A DNA stretch of 12,864 nt from Patescibacteria group bacterium (GCA_009691555.1 SICB01000015.1:1-12864), one strand, 5' to 3'; shown: positions 1 to 6,512, counted from the stretch's first letter. Numbers and translations are program-made. The notes: generated from the letters alone by a model not told the origin.

Positions 1-123
1 GTTAAGCCCAACGAGACTAGCATTGAGCTGGCTAGCAAAACCCCCAAACTTACTTTGTATAGTTGCACTACCGGAGGCGATCGCGACGGCCGCGAAGTTA
101 TTGTTGCGACTCCTCAAGGCTAA
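1..123 (+). CDS. C-terminal end of a probable sortase (5' part outside window)
   Basis: Reading frame 1 is open from the first base to a TAA at 121-123 and gives 40 residues. They contain LTLYSCT, a good match to the sortase signature TLxTC with the nucleophilic Cys at residue 22, and then DGREVIVA, where Arg31 sits 9 residues after the Cys, as the catalytic Arg does in short-loop sortases. Sortases are membrane transpeptidases that cleave a C-terminal sorting signal and attach proteins to the cell surface or to each other. Only the last strands are visible, so class, His residue and membrane anchor cannot be judged. The next gene starts 18 bases after the stop from its own promoter, so the two need not be co-transcribed. 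No sorting-signal substrate is evident among the neighbours. Confidence 0.6.
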   Translation, partial: VKPNETSIELASKTPKLTLYSCTTGGDRDGREVIVATPQG

Positions 124-133
124 AAGGTATAAT
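104..133 (+). promoter_or_regulatory. Promoter of tatD, leaderless type
   Basis: A perfect TATAAT lies at 128-133, with a weak -35 (TTGCGA, 104-109) 18 bases upstream inside the end of the sortase-like gene. The ATG of tatD is only 8 bases after the -10 box, so transcription should begin at or within a base or two of the start codon. A purine run (AAAAGG, 122-127) precedes the ATG but lies upstream of the predicted transcript start, so it is unlikely to act as a ribosome binding site. Confidence 0.6.
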
Positions 134-141
134 ATATACTA

Positions 142-936
142 ATGCTAATTGATACCCACGCCCACATTCATTTTGACGATTTCGAAGGCGACCTCGCCGA
201 AGTATTTAGTAATGCCCGCACTAGTCAGGTGACCAGTATTATAACCGTCGGTACTACGCCTCAAGACTCACTTAAGGCTTTAGATTTTGTAATGAACCCT
301 GATGTTATAGCTCTGGCGAGTGGTATTAAGCTCTACGCCACGGCCGGTATTCACCCCCACGAGGCCAGCCTGGGTAGTGATGGCCTAAAAGTGATTGGGC
401 AACTGGCTCGTAATGGCAAGTACCAGGGTGTGCTGGTTGCGATAGGCGAGTGCGGGCTCGATTATTATCGTAATAATTCGCCCCAGGCCCAGCAGCACGA
501 GGCACTAGAGTTTCAGCTGCAGCTCGCCCAAGAGCTCAAGCTGCCGCTGGTGTTTCATGTTCGAGACGCCTGGGAAGATTTTTTTGCGATAATCAAAAAC
601 TACCCAAAAGTGCGTGGCGTTATACATAGCTTTACTGGCACCACCAAAGAAGTTGAGCAGGCCTTGAGCTACGAACTCTACTTTGGCCTAAACGGTATTA
701 TGAGCTTCACCAAAGACCAAGCCCAGCTTGAGGCCGCCAAGATTATTCCTGCCGATCGGCTACTACTCGAGACGGACTGCCCCTATTTGAGCCCAGCACC
801 AATGCGCGGCCAGCGTAATGAGCCAAGCTTTATAAAATACACTGGCGAGTTTTTGGCTGAGTTGCGGGGCGAGCAATACTCTGAGCTCATTAGCTCAACT
901 GCCACTAACGCAAAAGCGCTTTTTGAGCTAAAATAG
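142..936 (+). CDS. tatD: TatD family metal-dependent DNase
   Basis: This 264-residue protein has the normal length and all hallmarks of the TatD/YcfH branch of the amidohydrolase (TIM-barrel) superfamily. Visible metal-site motifs in order are DTHAHIHF (His6, His8), IHPHE (69-73), IGECGLDYYR (Glu103), VFHVRDA (His139), IHSFTG (His162) and LLETDCPYLSP (Asp212), followed by the RNEP motif (225-228). Family members are cytosolic two-metal 3'-5' exonucleases or DNases used in DNA repair or turnover. In Gram-positive bacteria the gene often lies near methionyl-tRNA synthetase and rsmA, but here it lies between a sortase-like gene and an unknown gene. The start is fixed by the conserved N-terminal MLIDTHAH and by the -10 box 8 bases upstream. 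The exact substrate cannot be told from sequence. Confidence 0.95.
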   Translation: MLIDTHAHIHFDDFEGDLAEVFSNARTSQVTSIITVGTTPQDSLKALDFVMNPDVIALASGIKLYATAGIHPHEASLGSDGLKVIGQLARNGKYQGVLVAIGECGLDYYRNNSPQAQQHEALEFQLQLAQELKLPLVFHVRDAWEDFFAIIKNYPKVRGVIHSFTGTTKEVEQALSYELYFGLNGIMSFTKDQAQLEAAKIIPADRLLLETDCPYLSPAPMRGQRNEPSFIKYTGEFLAELRGEQYSELISSTATNAKALFELK

Positions 937-949
937 TATTCATGAATAC
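929..949 (+). promoter_or_regulatory. Possible leaderless promoter and 14-bp palindrome at the start of the 942 gene
   Basis: TAAAAT at 929-934, inside the last codons of tatD, lies 7 bases before the ATG at 942, the same spacing as the clearer leaderless promoters in this window. No Shine-Dalgarno is present. GTATTCATGAATAC (936-949) is a perfect 14-bp palindrome covering the start codon; it could be an operator or could form a hairpin. Either element may be chance, and co-transcription from tatD (5-base gap) remains possible. Confidence 0.35.
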
Positions 950-1685
950 CGAACCAACCCCAAGCGAGCCAAACCCAAACCAGCCAGAACAAGATGAAAT
1001 AGCCAAACAAGCTGAAATTGCCAGACAGGTTGAAATAGCCAGACAGGTTGAACAAGCAGACCGTTTTGCTGACCAACTATTAAAGCTAGCCAACGCCCGC
1101 AGCCATTTTTTGGAAGAACGCGCTAAGGATATGAATATCCCAAAAGAACTTTCTGATGAAGCATTTCGAAATTTCGAAACGGAGCAAATAGAGGCAATAT
1201 TATCTAAAACCCTCGACCTCACTAGCCCCTGGACCAAAACGGGCGATGATGAAACAAGCCATGATTACTTCGATTCGTCGGGTGATACTTTTATTGATAC
1301 CGATAATGGTATTGTTCTGCGCTTCGAGAACACAGCGCGTAGTGAGGATCCACTGCTCGACCATTCGCCACTAGTAGAATCCGCCATGACCTATAGAATC
1401 AATTCGATGGGGCGTATCGAGCGCGACTTAGAGACGACCGTCGAGGAGATAATTGATCACGCCACGCCACACCCTGTTCACGGGGTTGTGAACCTGCCAA
1501 CGGGAGAGCCCATCAGCCAACCCGAATATACTACCGACGAGCCAGTTGAGCTCGATAGCTATCAGGCTAAGCAGTTCGTCGACATGTTTGGGAAAGTTAT
1601 AGACGGAATGATTATGGTCTACAACGGGCCTTACTGGAATATCTCGATCGATACCGACCGCGATGGCCACTTCGTAATAGAATAG
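942..1685 (+). CDS. Unknown acidic protein with N-terminal hexapeptide repeats
   Basis: I do not recognise this 247-residue protein. It has no signal peptide or membrane segment and should be cytosolic. The N-terminus (1-18) is Pro/Glu/Asn-rich and probably disordered. Residues 19-36 are three tandem hexapeptides (EIAKQA, EIARQV, EIARQV) continuing into EQADRF, which should form a charged helix reaching to about residue 85. The rest is strongly acidic and ends in a compact-looking domain (about 205-247) rich in Tyr/Trp and beta-prone stretches such as MIMVYNGPYW. The stop of tatD is 5 bases upstream, so the two may be co-transcribed, although a -10-like TAAAAT lies 7 bases before the ATG. There is no Shine-Dalgarno. 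Codon use resembles the neighbours, which supports a real gene. Function unknown. Confidence 0.75.
   Translation: MNTEPTPSEPNPNQPEQDEIAKQAEIARQVEIARQVEQADRFADQLLKLANARSHFLEERAKDMNIPKELSDEAFRNFETEQIEAILSKTLDLTSPWTKTGDDETSHDYFDSSGDTFIDTDNGIVLRFENTARSEDPLLDHSPLVESAMTYRINSMGRIERDLETTVEEIIDHATPHPVHGVVNLPTGEPISQPEYTTDEPVELDSYQAKQFVDMFGKVIDGMIMVYNGPYWNISIDTDRDGHFVIE
996..1061 (+). repeat. 18-bp tandem repeat, three copies plus a partial copy
   Basis: Units lie at 996-1013, 1014-1031 and 1032-1049, with a degenerate partial unit to 1061. Copies two and three differ at one base (gaaatTgcc versus gaaatAgcc), which points to recent duplication. The unit is in frame and encodes EIARQV, so changes in copy number would lengthen or shorten a predicted helix without shifting the frame. 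Confidence 0.85.
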
Positions 1686-1729
1686 TCGGCCTTGGGTCAA
1701 AACCGCCTGCCATCGACGACTACTCTTTC

Positions 1730-1738
1730 TGGTATAAT
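1730..1738 (+). promoter_or_regulatory. Extended -10 promoter of the ydcF-like gene
   Basis: TGGTATAAT is a perfect extended -10 element (TG-N-TATAAT). The ATG follows after 11 bases, which predicts a 5' leader of about 5 bases or fewer and no room for a Shine-Dalgarno. No good -35 is visible, as is common with extended -10 promoters. Confidence 0.6.
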
Positions 1739-1749
1739 TATAAGCACCG

Positions 1750-2340
1750 ATGAAAAAGTTTTTAGGATGGACATTGGCAATTATTTTAACTACCCTAGTG
1801 GTCGGTTTTGTACTACTAGTAGGGGTCGGTTTTTATTTGAGTCCGCAAGATAATGTCGATAAAGCTGACGCCATTGTGGTTGTTAGTGGTGGTCAAACCA
1901 CCAGCCGCGCCGAGAAGGGGATTGAACTCTATAAGCAGGGCTATGCACCGAAAATAATATTTTCTGGTGCCTCTCTCGACGACGGCCCCAGTAATGCTTT
2001 TGCGATGCGCGACCAAGCCCTGGCCAGCGGAGTACCAGCCAGCAATATTTATATCGACGAAAAAAGCCAAAATACTTACGAAAACGCCGTCAACTCTAAA
2101 GCAATACTGCAATCGCTGGCCGCTAGTAAAATAATCTTAGTCACTAGCCCGTATCACCAGCGTCGAGCAAACCAAACCTTCGAGTCGGTGCTGGGTAAAG
2201 ATTACCAGCTAATCGGCGTATCGGCTTTCGACGATCGCTGGAGCAAATCGCAATGGTGGCGTCGTGGGTTCCCGCTATTTATTTCGGTTAGCGAAACATG
2301 GAAGCTCATCTATATTGGCATAACTGGCAACTACAAGTAG
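1750..2340 (+). CDS. YdcF/SanA-like DUF218 membrane-anchored protein
   Basis: This 196-residue protein starts with a Lys-Lys N-terminus and one hydrophobic segment (about 5-30) that should anchor it in the membrane. The rest matches the DUF218 (YdcF/SanA/ElyC) fold: ADAIVVVSGG (39-48), an Arg-X3-Lys-GIELY helix (53-61), KIIFSGAS (68-75), YIDEKSQNTYENA (101-113) and ILVTSPYHQRRANQTF (129-144). These motifs form the conserved polar pocket of the family. Characterised relatives (E. coli SanA, ElyC) affect envelope integrity and lipid-carrier use for surface polysaccharide and peptidoglycan; the biochemical reaction is not settled. The gene has its own extended -10 promoter and no Shine-Dalgarno. 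A weak 5-bp hairpin (2334-2350) follows the stop. Family assignment is firm; the precise role is inferred. Confidence 0.85.
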   Translation: MKKFLGWTLAIILTTLVVGFVLLVGVGFYLSPQDNVDKADAIVVVSGGQTTSRAEKGIELYKQGYAPKIIFSGASLDDGPSNAFAMRDQALASGVPASNIYIDEKSQNTYENAVNSKAILQSLAASKIILVTSPYHQRRANQTFESVLGKDYQLIGVSAFDDRWSKSQWWRRGFPLFISVSETWKLIYIGITGNYK

Positions 2341-2375
2341 CATCCACTTGCTATTTTCGTAGCCGCTAGCGCGTA

Positions 2376-2423
2376 TTGCCACTAGTGACAAGGCTGTATA
2401 ATCTATTATTCTTATGCTACAAT
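2376..2423 (+). promoter_or_regulatory. Promoter region of the 2474 membrane protein gene
   Basis: Two -10 candidates lie here: TATAAT at 2397-2402 (with TTGCCA at 2376-2381, a short 15-base spacer) and an extended -10, TGCTACAAT, at 2415-2423. Unlike most genes in the window, either would give a real 5' leader (about 45-65 bases) that carries a Shine-Dalgarno. Confidence 0.45.
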
Positions 2424-2429
2424 TTAGGC

Positions 2430-2455
2430 AATTAAATAATTAGTAATTAAATAAT
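2430..2455 (+). repeat. Direct repeat AATTAAATAAT in the 5' leader
   Basis: The 11-mer AATTAAATAAT occurs at 2430-2440 and again at 2445-2455, a 15-base period, just upstream of the Shine-Dalgarno of the next gene. It makes the leader extremely A/T-rich and unstructured, which may help ribosome loading; it could also be a binding site. Confidence 0.6.
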
Positions 2456-2460
2456 AGTTA

Positions 2461-2467
2461 AAAGGAG
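2461..2467 (+). promoter_or_regulatory. Strong Shine-Dalgarno (AAAGGAG) for the 2474 gene
   Basis: AAAGGAG sits 6 bases before the ATG at 2474, which fixes the start. It contrasts with the leaderless genes on both sides and suggests this protein is translated efficiently. Confidence 0.8.
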
Positions 2468-2473
2468 CAAATC

Positions 2474-3136
2474 ATGCCCAAAGACGAAGATGTCAAAGCA
2501 GCCATGCACCACAGCGAAGCCGAGCACAGTATTAAATTGCCCAAGAAAGACAAATCAAAAAAAGTTTGGATCATTATTAGTATTGTATTGGCCCTGGCTC
2601 TAGTCGGTGTCGGTGTCTATGGCTTCCTTAAAATGAGAGATTACAACAAGCAAATAAATGACCTCAAAGCGCAGGTTACGACACTTCAGGATGGCAAAAA
2701 AGCACTTGAAGATGCAGCTAGTGCCGCTGCCGCTGCCGCCGCCAAGGCTGCTGTCAAAGCATCTGCCACCAATTATCTTGAGGTTAAGGAGCTCGGCTAC
2801 AAATTGCCTCTAAGTGAGGATATTAAAGATTTGCAGTATTTTGTAGATGGCACCACTACTTCTTTTTCGACCGGCTCCTTGCAAAGCAAAGCCTATGCCG
2901 CCGACCAATCTGAGCCTGGTATGTATTGCAGTATCGGGTTTTCGCCACTTGGTAAAGTTAGCAGATTCGCCAATGCCACCGATGCTGGCCCAACTCAGCA
3001 AAAAGCCTTGAGCGGATTCGTACTAGGCTATAGCTCTCCGCAAGCTGATTGTTCGAGTAACCAAACCGTCATTACTTTACAAAATGCCCAAAGAGCATCT
3101 TTCTTGAAGGCCTTCGAAAAAGCCGAAAAAATATAA
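2474..3136 (+). CDS. Unknown membrane-anchored protein with coiled coil and outer domain
   Basis: This 220-residue protein of unknown function has a Lys-rich cytosolic N-terminus (1-30), one membrane segment (about 32-52), a coiled-coil-like stretch (54-80) running into an Ala-rich helix with eight consecutive Ala (84-91 region), and a C-terminal domain (about 100-220) predicted to lie outside. The outer domain begins YLEVKELGYKLPLSEDIKDL, a type of sequence I associate with Saccharibacteria and other CPR surface proteins, though I cannot run a search. It carries two Cys (152 and 193) that could form a disulfide. An AAAGGAG ribosome site and promoters in the 130-base gap upstream indicate an independent, well-expressed unit. 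The role is probably at the cell surface; nothing in the sequence says more. Confidence 0.75.
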   Translation: MPKDEDVKAAMHHSEAEHSIKLPKKDKSKKVWIIISIVLALALVGVGVYGFLKMRDYNKQINDLKAQVTTLQDGKKALEDAASAAAAAAAKAAVKASATNYLEVKELGYKLPLSEDIKDLQYFVDGTTTSFSTGSLQSKAYAADQSEPGMYCSIGFSPLGKVSRFANATDAGPTQQKALSGFVLGYSSPQADCSSNQTVITLQNAQRASFLKAFEKAEKI

Positions 3137-3162
3137 ATAGCATAGCCCGCAACCTGAAAATT

Positions 3163-3171
3163 TGCTAAAAT
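3163..3171 (+). promoter_or_regulatory. Extended -10 promoter of alaS, leaderless type
   Basis: TGCTAAAAT is an extended -10 element ending 7 bases before the alaS ATG at 3179. Transcription should start at about the A of the ATG. No Shine-Dalgarno is present. Confidence 0.6.
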
Positions 3172-3178
3172 AGACTCT

Positions 3179-5095
3179 ATGAAGACTCATGAAGTTCGTG
3201 AAAAATATTTAAATTACTTCAAAAATAATCAACACGCCATAATTCCTAGCGCTTCGATTGTTCCCCAAGAAGACCCAACCACGCTCTTTACTGGCAGTGG
3301 TATGCAGCCGATGCTACAATTTTTGCTTGGCGAAACCCACCCCGAGGGTGTTCGAATAGTCGATAGCCAAACTTGCTTCAGAGCTGAAGATATCGATGAT
3401 GTTGGTGATAATCGCCACACTACTTTTTTTGAGATGCTTGGCAATTGGAGCCTTGGCGACTATTTTAAAAACGACCAGCTAAACTGGTTTTTTGAATTCC
3501 TCACGAGCGAAGTAGGCCTCGATCCAAAAAAACTTTTTGTAACTGCATTTATTGGCGATAAAGATGCTGGTATCGAAAAAGACGAAGAAGCTGCTGAAAT
3601 ATGGAAGCGACTTTTTAAGGCCAAGGGTATCGACGCCAAGGTAGTCGATATTGGTAGCGAAGAGGATGGCTACAAAAATGGTATGCAAGACGGCCGGATA
3701 TTTTATTATGATTCCAAAAAGAATTGGTGGAGCAGAGCCGGCGTACCATCTAATATGCCAGCTGGCGAACCAGGCGGACCAGACAGCGAGGTCTTTTATG
3801 AGTTCGATTATATTGAGCACGACCCGAGCTTTGGTTTGCATTGCCACCCCAATTGCGACTGCGGACGATATATGGAAATTGGTAATTCAGTTTTTATGCA
3901 GTATCAAAAGCAAGCAGACGGTAGCTTTAAGGAGCTCGATCAAAAAAACATCGACTTTGGTGGTGGCCTAGAGCGTATTACTGCGGCTAGCATCGATAGC
4001 GCCGATATGTTTAAAATCGACGTACTCTGGAACATCATTCTAAAGCTCCAAGACCTGACCGGCAAAAAGTACCAGGACCATGTAGTTGCTAAGCGTGTTA
4101 TTGCCGACCACTTGCGCAGTGCCGTATTTATGGCTGTCGATGGTGTGGTACCCACAAATACCGCACAGGGCTATGTAATGCGCCGGCTTTTAAGGCGCGC
4201 TATCCGTCGCGGTTACGAGCTCGGTATTGAAAGCAACCTAACTACTGAAGTCGCCCAAGTTGTGATTGACGAGTACCAGCAGACTTACCCAGAGTTAGAA
4301 ACTAACAAGCAGCTTATTATTGAGGTTTTAAGGACCGAAGAGAACTTGTTTAGAAAAACTCTCGAGCGTGGCATACACGAATTTACCAAACGCACTAGCG
4401 AGCTAGACTTTAGCAAGCGTCCACCCGTGCCCACGGGCCAACGCACCGAGCTAACCGGCAAGCTAGTTTTTACACTCTTTGATACCTACGGTTTCCCGGC
4501 CGAGCTAAGTATTGAAGAGGCCGAAAAAGAAGGAGTCAAGATCCAAGTCGGCTGGAAGAAAGATTTTGATAAATTAATGCTCCAGCAAAAAGATCGTAGC
4601 CGCACCGCCACTGCGGGGCAGTTTAAGGGCGGGCTGGCTGAGCACTCTGAGGCCACTACCAAGTATCACACCGCTACGCACTTGATGTACAAGGCCTTGC
4701 GCAATGTACTGGGCGACCACGTCGTGCAGCGCGGCAGCAACATCACCAACGAGCGCCTACGTTTTGACTTTTCGCATGGCGACAAAATGACACCAGAGCA
4801 AATTGCAAAGGTCGAGGCTATGGTCAATGAAGTTATCCAAAAAGATATGCCCGTGGCGTATAAAGAAATGAGCAAAGATGACGCCTTTAGTGTCGGAGCA
4901 CTGGGTGCCTTTGGTGAAAAATACCCAGATACCGTCAAGGTCTATACCGTCGGTGATCCTGATGGCGATTATTATTCTAAAGAAATATGTGGCGGCCCAC
5001 ATGTCAAGCACACCGGTCTAATTGGTAAGTTCAAAATTATAAAAGAAGAATCTAGCTCGGCTGGAGTACGCCGAATAAAAGCAGTCGTCGAGTAG
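3179..5095 (+). CDS. alaS: Alanyl-tRNA synthetase, short form lacking the C-Ala domain
   Basis: This class II synthetase charges tRNA-Ala. The catalytic domain shows RAEDIDDVGDNRHTTFFEML (from Arg68), then GNWSLGDYF, the GEPGGPDSE loop (196-204), MEIGNSVFMQY (about 231-241) and GGGLERI. The middle tRNA-binding part contains the GYVMRRLLRRAIRRG motif. The editing domain carries both halves of its zinc site, HTATH (497-501) and CGGPH (604-608), and ends SSSAGVRRIKAVVE. The protein stops there, at 638 residues against about 870 for a usual bacterial AlaRS, so the C-terminal oligomerisation/tRNA-elbow domain is absent. The end is a tandem TAG-TAA rather than a frameshift, and no C-Ala remnant follows. 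A His/Cys cluster (HCHPNCDC, 221-228) precedes the VFMQ motif. The gene appears to be leaderless. Confidence 0.96.
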   Translation: MKTHEVREKYLNYFKNNQHAIIPSASIVPQEDPTTLFTGSGMQPMLQFLLGETHPEGVRIVDSQTCFRAEDIDDVGDNRHTTFFEMLGNWSLGDYFKNDQLNWFFEFLTSEVGLDPKKLFVTAFIGDKDAGIEKDEEAAEIWKRLFKAKGIDAKVVDIGSEEDGYKNGMQDGRIFYYDSKKNWWSRAGVPSNMPAGEPGGPDSEVFYEFDYIEHDPSFGLHCHPNCDCGRYMEIGNSVFMQYQKQADGSFKELDQKNIDFGGGLERITAASIDSADMFKIDVLWNIILKLQDLTGKKYQDHVVAKRVIADHLRSAVFMAVDGVVPTNTAQGYVMRRLLRRAIRRGYELGIESNLTTEVAQVVIDEYQQTYPELETNKQLIIEVLRTEENLFRKTLERGIHEFTKRTSELDFSKRPPVPTGQRTELTGKLVFTLFDTYGFPAELSIEEAEKEGVKIQVGWKKDFDKLMLQQKDRSRTATAGQFKGGLAEHSEATTKYHTATHLMYKALRNVLGDHVVQRGSNITNERLRFDFSHGDKMTPEQIAKVEAMVNEVIQKDMPVAYKEMSKDDAFSVGALGAFGEKYPDTVKVYTVGDPDGDYYSKEICGGPHVKHTGLIGKFKIIKEESSSAGVRRIKAVVE

Positions 5096-5098
5096 TAA

Positions 5099-6385
5099 TC
5101 AAACCGATAGAGTTCGGCTCAATCGTTGCAAGATGTTCTCGCCTAGCGTCTGAGAGCCAATAATATCTAGACCCAAATTAGCCAACCCCATCGGCGTAAT
5201 GTCTTGGGGGCTATTGAGTTTGCCGGTACTATCGCGAACTCGATTGACATCTTCGGGGCTAACAAAATCGACGGTTGGTTTGCGGGCAAAAGCCGAAGAC
5301 TTGTACCAGTCGCCATCTGTCAGGGCTTTTTTGATTTCTGGCAGAGCACTGCCGCCGCCACAAAGTAAAATGCGCGGGGGCAGGTGATCGAGCTGATCGA
5401 ATTCGGCCAAGCCTAGCTCGATGCCCGAAAGCCAAACTTCGATGTCGCTTTTTAGGGCTTCAGCGACAGCTTTGTGGCGTTTATCATCGAGGCCGTTAGC
5501 CGAGTACTTGAGCTTGATAGCTTCGGCTTCATCAAAACTAACACCCAGCGTTGAGGCGATTCGTTTTGTAAAGCTCCGCCCACCGATGGCAAACATTTGA
5601 GTACCTTGTACGCCGCCGTTATTTACAACAGCAATATCGCTAGTACCACCACCGATATCAATAAAGATTGCCGAGAATTCTGTGCTGTCGTCGGCGCCAA
5701 CACTCTTGGCTACAGCAAAAGGTTCGGCGGCGATATTGATACAGTTTAGATCTAAATCCGAGGCAATAGTTTGGAGTGCGCCTAGGTGCACCATTGGTGC
5801 AAAAGCATTAAAAACCTGAATCGTTACATCTTTGCCCTGGAAGCCGATGGGGTTAGTAACTCGGTAGCCATCGATTTTGACATCGACCACGGCGGCGTTA
5901 ACGAGCTTGACCTCCATCTCGTCGCTACCAGTTTCCCAGCGCAACTGCTTGCGTACGGTATCGAGGGCTTGCTTTTGAATTCGCCCGATAATGTCTTGGA
6001 GTTCGCCCATATCAATTCGTACCTCGGGTTTGGTCCGCCGGTAGCTAACACTCGAAGTTCCGCCCTTAACTAGCTCTCCAGCTATTCCTAGTATGGCGTC
6101 TTTGGCCACCACACCGGCTTCTTGCTCAGCCTTGCGCAGGGCGGCATCGCAATTATCGACCACCCCAGCAATGTCGGTCACGGCGCCATTGGCCATATCA
6201 GAAAGCCGCTGTCGTTTTTTGCCAGTACCAATGATTTTGACATACTGAATTGTTTTGCCGGTCTTCTCAGAGGTCTTGTTGATGACCTCACCGATTAGAG
6301 CCTTCACAAACTCTGTACCAATATCGAGCGATACAATATATTGCGGCCCTTCAGATTTTTTTAATTTAGGCAGTTTCAATTTCAT
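5099..6385 (-). CDS. FtsA/PilM-type actin-fold ATPase
   Basis: This 428-residue protein belongs to the actin/Hsp70 ATPase superfamily, FtsA/PilM branch. The nucleotide site motifs are phosphate-1 SLDIGTEFVKALIGE (19-33), phosphate-2 FIDIGGGTSD (241-250) and the adenosine motif LLCGGGSALPEI (340-351). Residues about 85-200 fit the inserted SHS2-like subdomain of FtsA and PilM (IAGELVKGGTSS, then the DMGELQDIIGRIQ helix). FtsA tethers FtsZ to the membrane in division; PilM is the cytosolic actin-like ring protein of type IV pili. No ftsZ, ftsQ, pilN or pilO is adjacent to decide between them. The last residues (ENILQRLSRTLSV) could form an amphipathic membrane-binding helix as in FtsA, which I weakly favour. 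The gene converges on alaS with 3 bases between stops. TGA is the stop. Confidence 0.85.
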   Translation of the reverse strand: MKLKLPKLKKSEGPQYIVSLDIGTEFVKALIGEVINKTSEKTGKTIQYVKIIGTGKKRQRLSDMANGAVTDIAGVVDNCDAALRKAEQEAGVVAKDAILGIAGELVKGGTSSVSYRRTKPEVRIDMGELQDIIGRIQKQALDTVRKQLRWETGSDEMEVKLVNAAVVDVKIDGYRVTNPIGFQGKDVTIQVFNAFAPMVHLGALQTIASDLDLNCINIAAEPFAVAKSVGADDSTEFSAIFIDIGGGTSDIAVVNNGGVQGTQMFAIGGRSFTKRIASTLGVSFDEAEAIKLKYSANGLDDKRHKAVAEALKSDIEVWLSGIELGLAEFDQLDHLPPRILLCGGGSALPEIKKALTDGDWYKSSAFARKPTVDFVSPEDVNRVRDSTGKLNSPQDITPMGLANLGLDIIGSQTLGENILQRLSRTLSV

Positions 6386-6392
6386 CCCCTAT

Positions 6393-6398
6393 ATTGTA
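6393..6398 (-). promoter_or_regulatory. -10 box of the FtsA/PilM-like gene, leaderless type
   Basis: On the minus strand TACAAT ends 7 bases before the ATG (complement of 6383-6385). A GGGG run touches the ATG, too close to act as a normal Shine-Dalgarno, so a leaderless transcript is the simpler reading. Confidence 0.5.
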
Positions 6399-6428
6399 AC
6401 GCTTATGTAGGCACTTGTACCAGAGCTA

Positions 6429-6457
6429 ATGACAAATAAAAATTATTATGCTAGTCT
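6429..6457 (+). promoter_or_regulatory. Promoter of the CDP-alcohol phosphotransferase gene
   Basis: ATGACA (6429-6434), a 17-base spacer and TAGTCT (6452-6457) preceded by TG-C form a plausible extended -10 promoter. It predicts a leader of about 50 bases, consistent with the Shine-Dalgarno found further down. The ATG at 6429 that opens the longest reading frame would then lie in the -35 box and not be translated. Confidence 0.45.
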
Positions 6458-6501
6458 CTGGGTAGCACCTTCAAGTATCAATATCCGCCAAAAAACCGAC
6501 C

Positions 6502-6507
6502 AGGAGG
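6502..6507 (+). promoter_or_regulatory. Shine-Dalgarno AGGAGG deciding the start at 6513
   Basis: A perfect AGGAGG lies 5 bases before the ATG at 6513 and 2 bases before the ATG at 6510. It supports 6513 over the upstream in-frame ATG at 6429, which has no ribosome site. Confidence 0.75.
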
Positions 6508-6512
6508 CAATG

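Noticed and set aside
2334..2357. Terminator after the ydcF-like gene (CAAGT/ACTTG followed by CTATTTTC)
   Set aside because: Only a 5-bp A/T-rich stem with a broken T run; too weak to call.
3479..3971. Overlapping long frames inside alaS on both strands (3479-3847 minus, 3651-3971 plus)
   Set aside because: alaS coding is unambiguous through this stretch with catalytic motifs; the other frames have no motifs, promoters or ribosome sites.
6429..6512. The 28-residue N-terminal extension of the CDP-alcohol phosphotransferase from ATG 6429
   Set aside because: No ribosome site at 6429, a plausible promoter lies within this stretch, and a perfect AGGAGG precedes ATG 6513.
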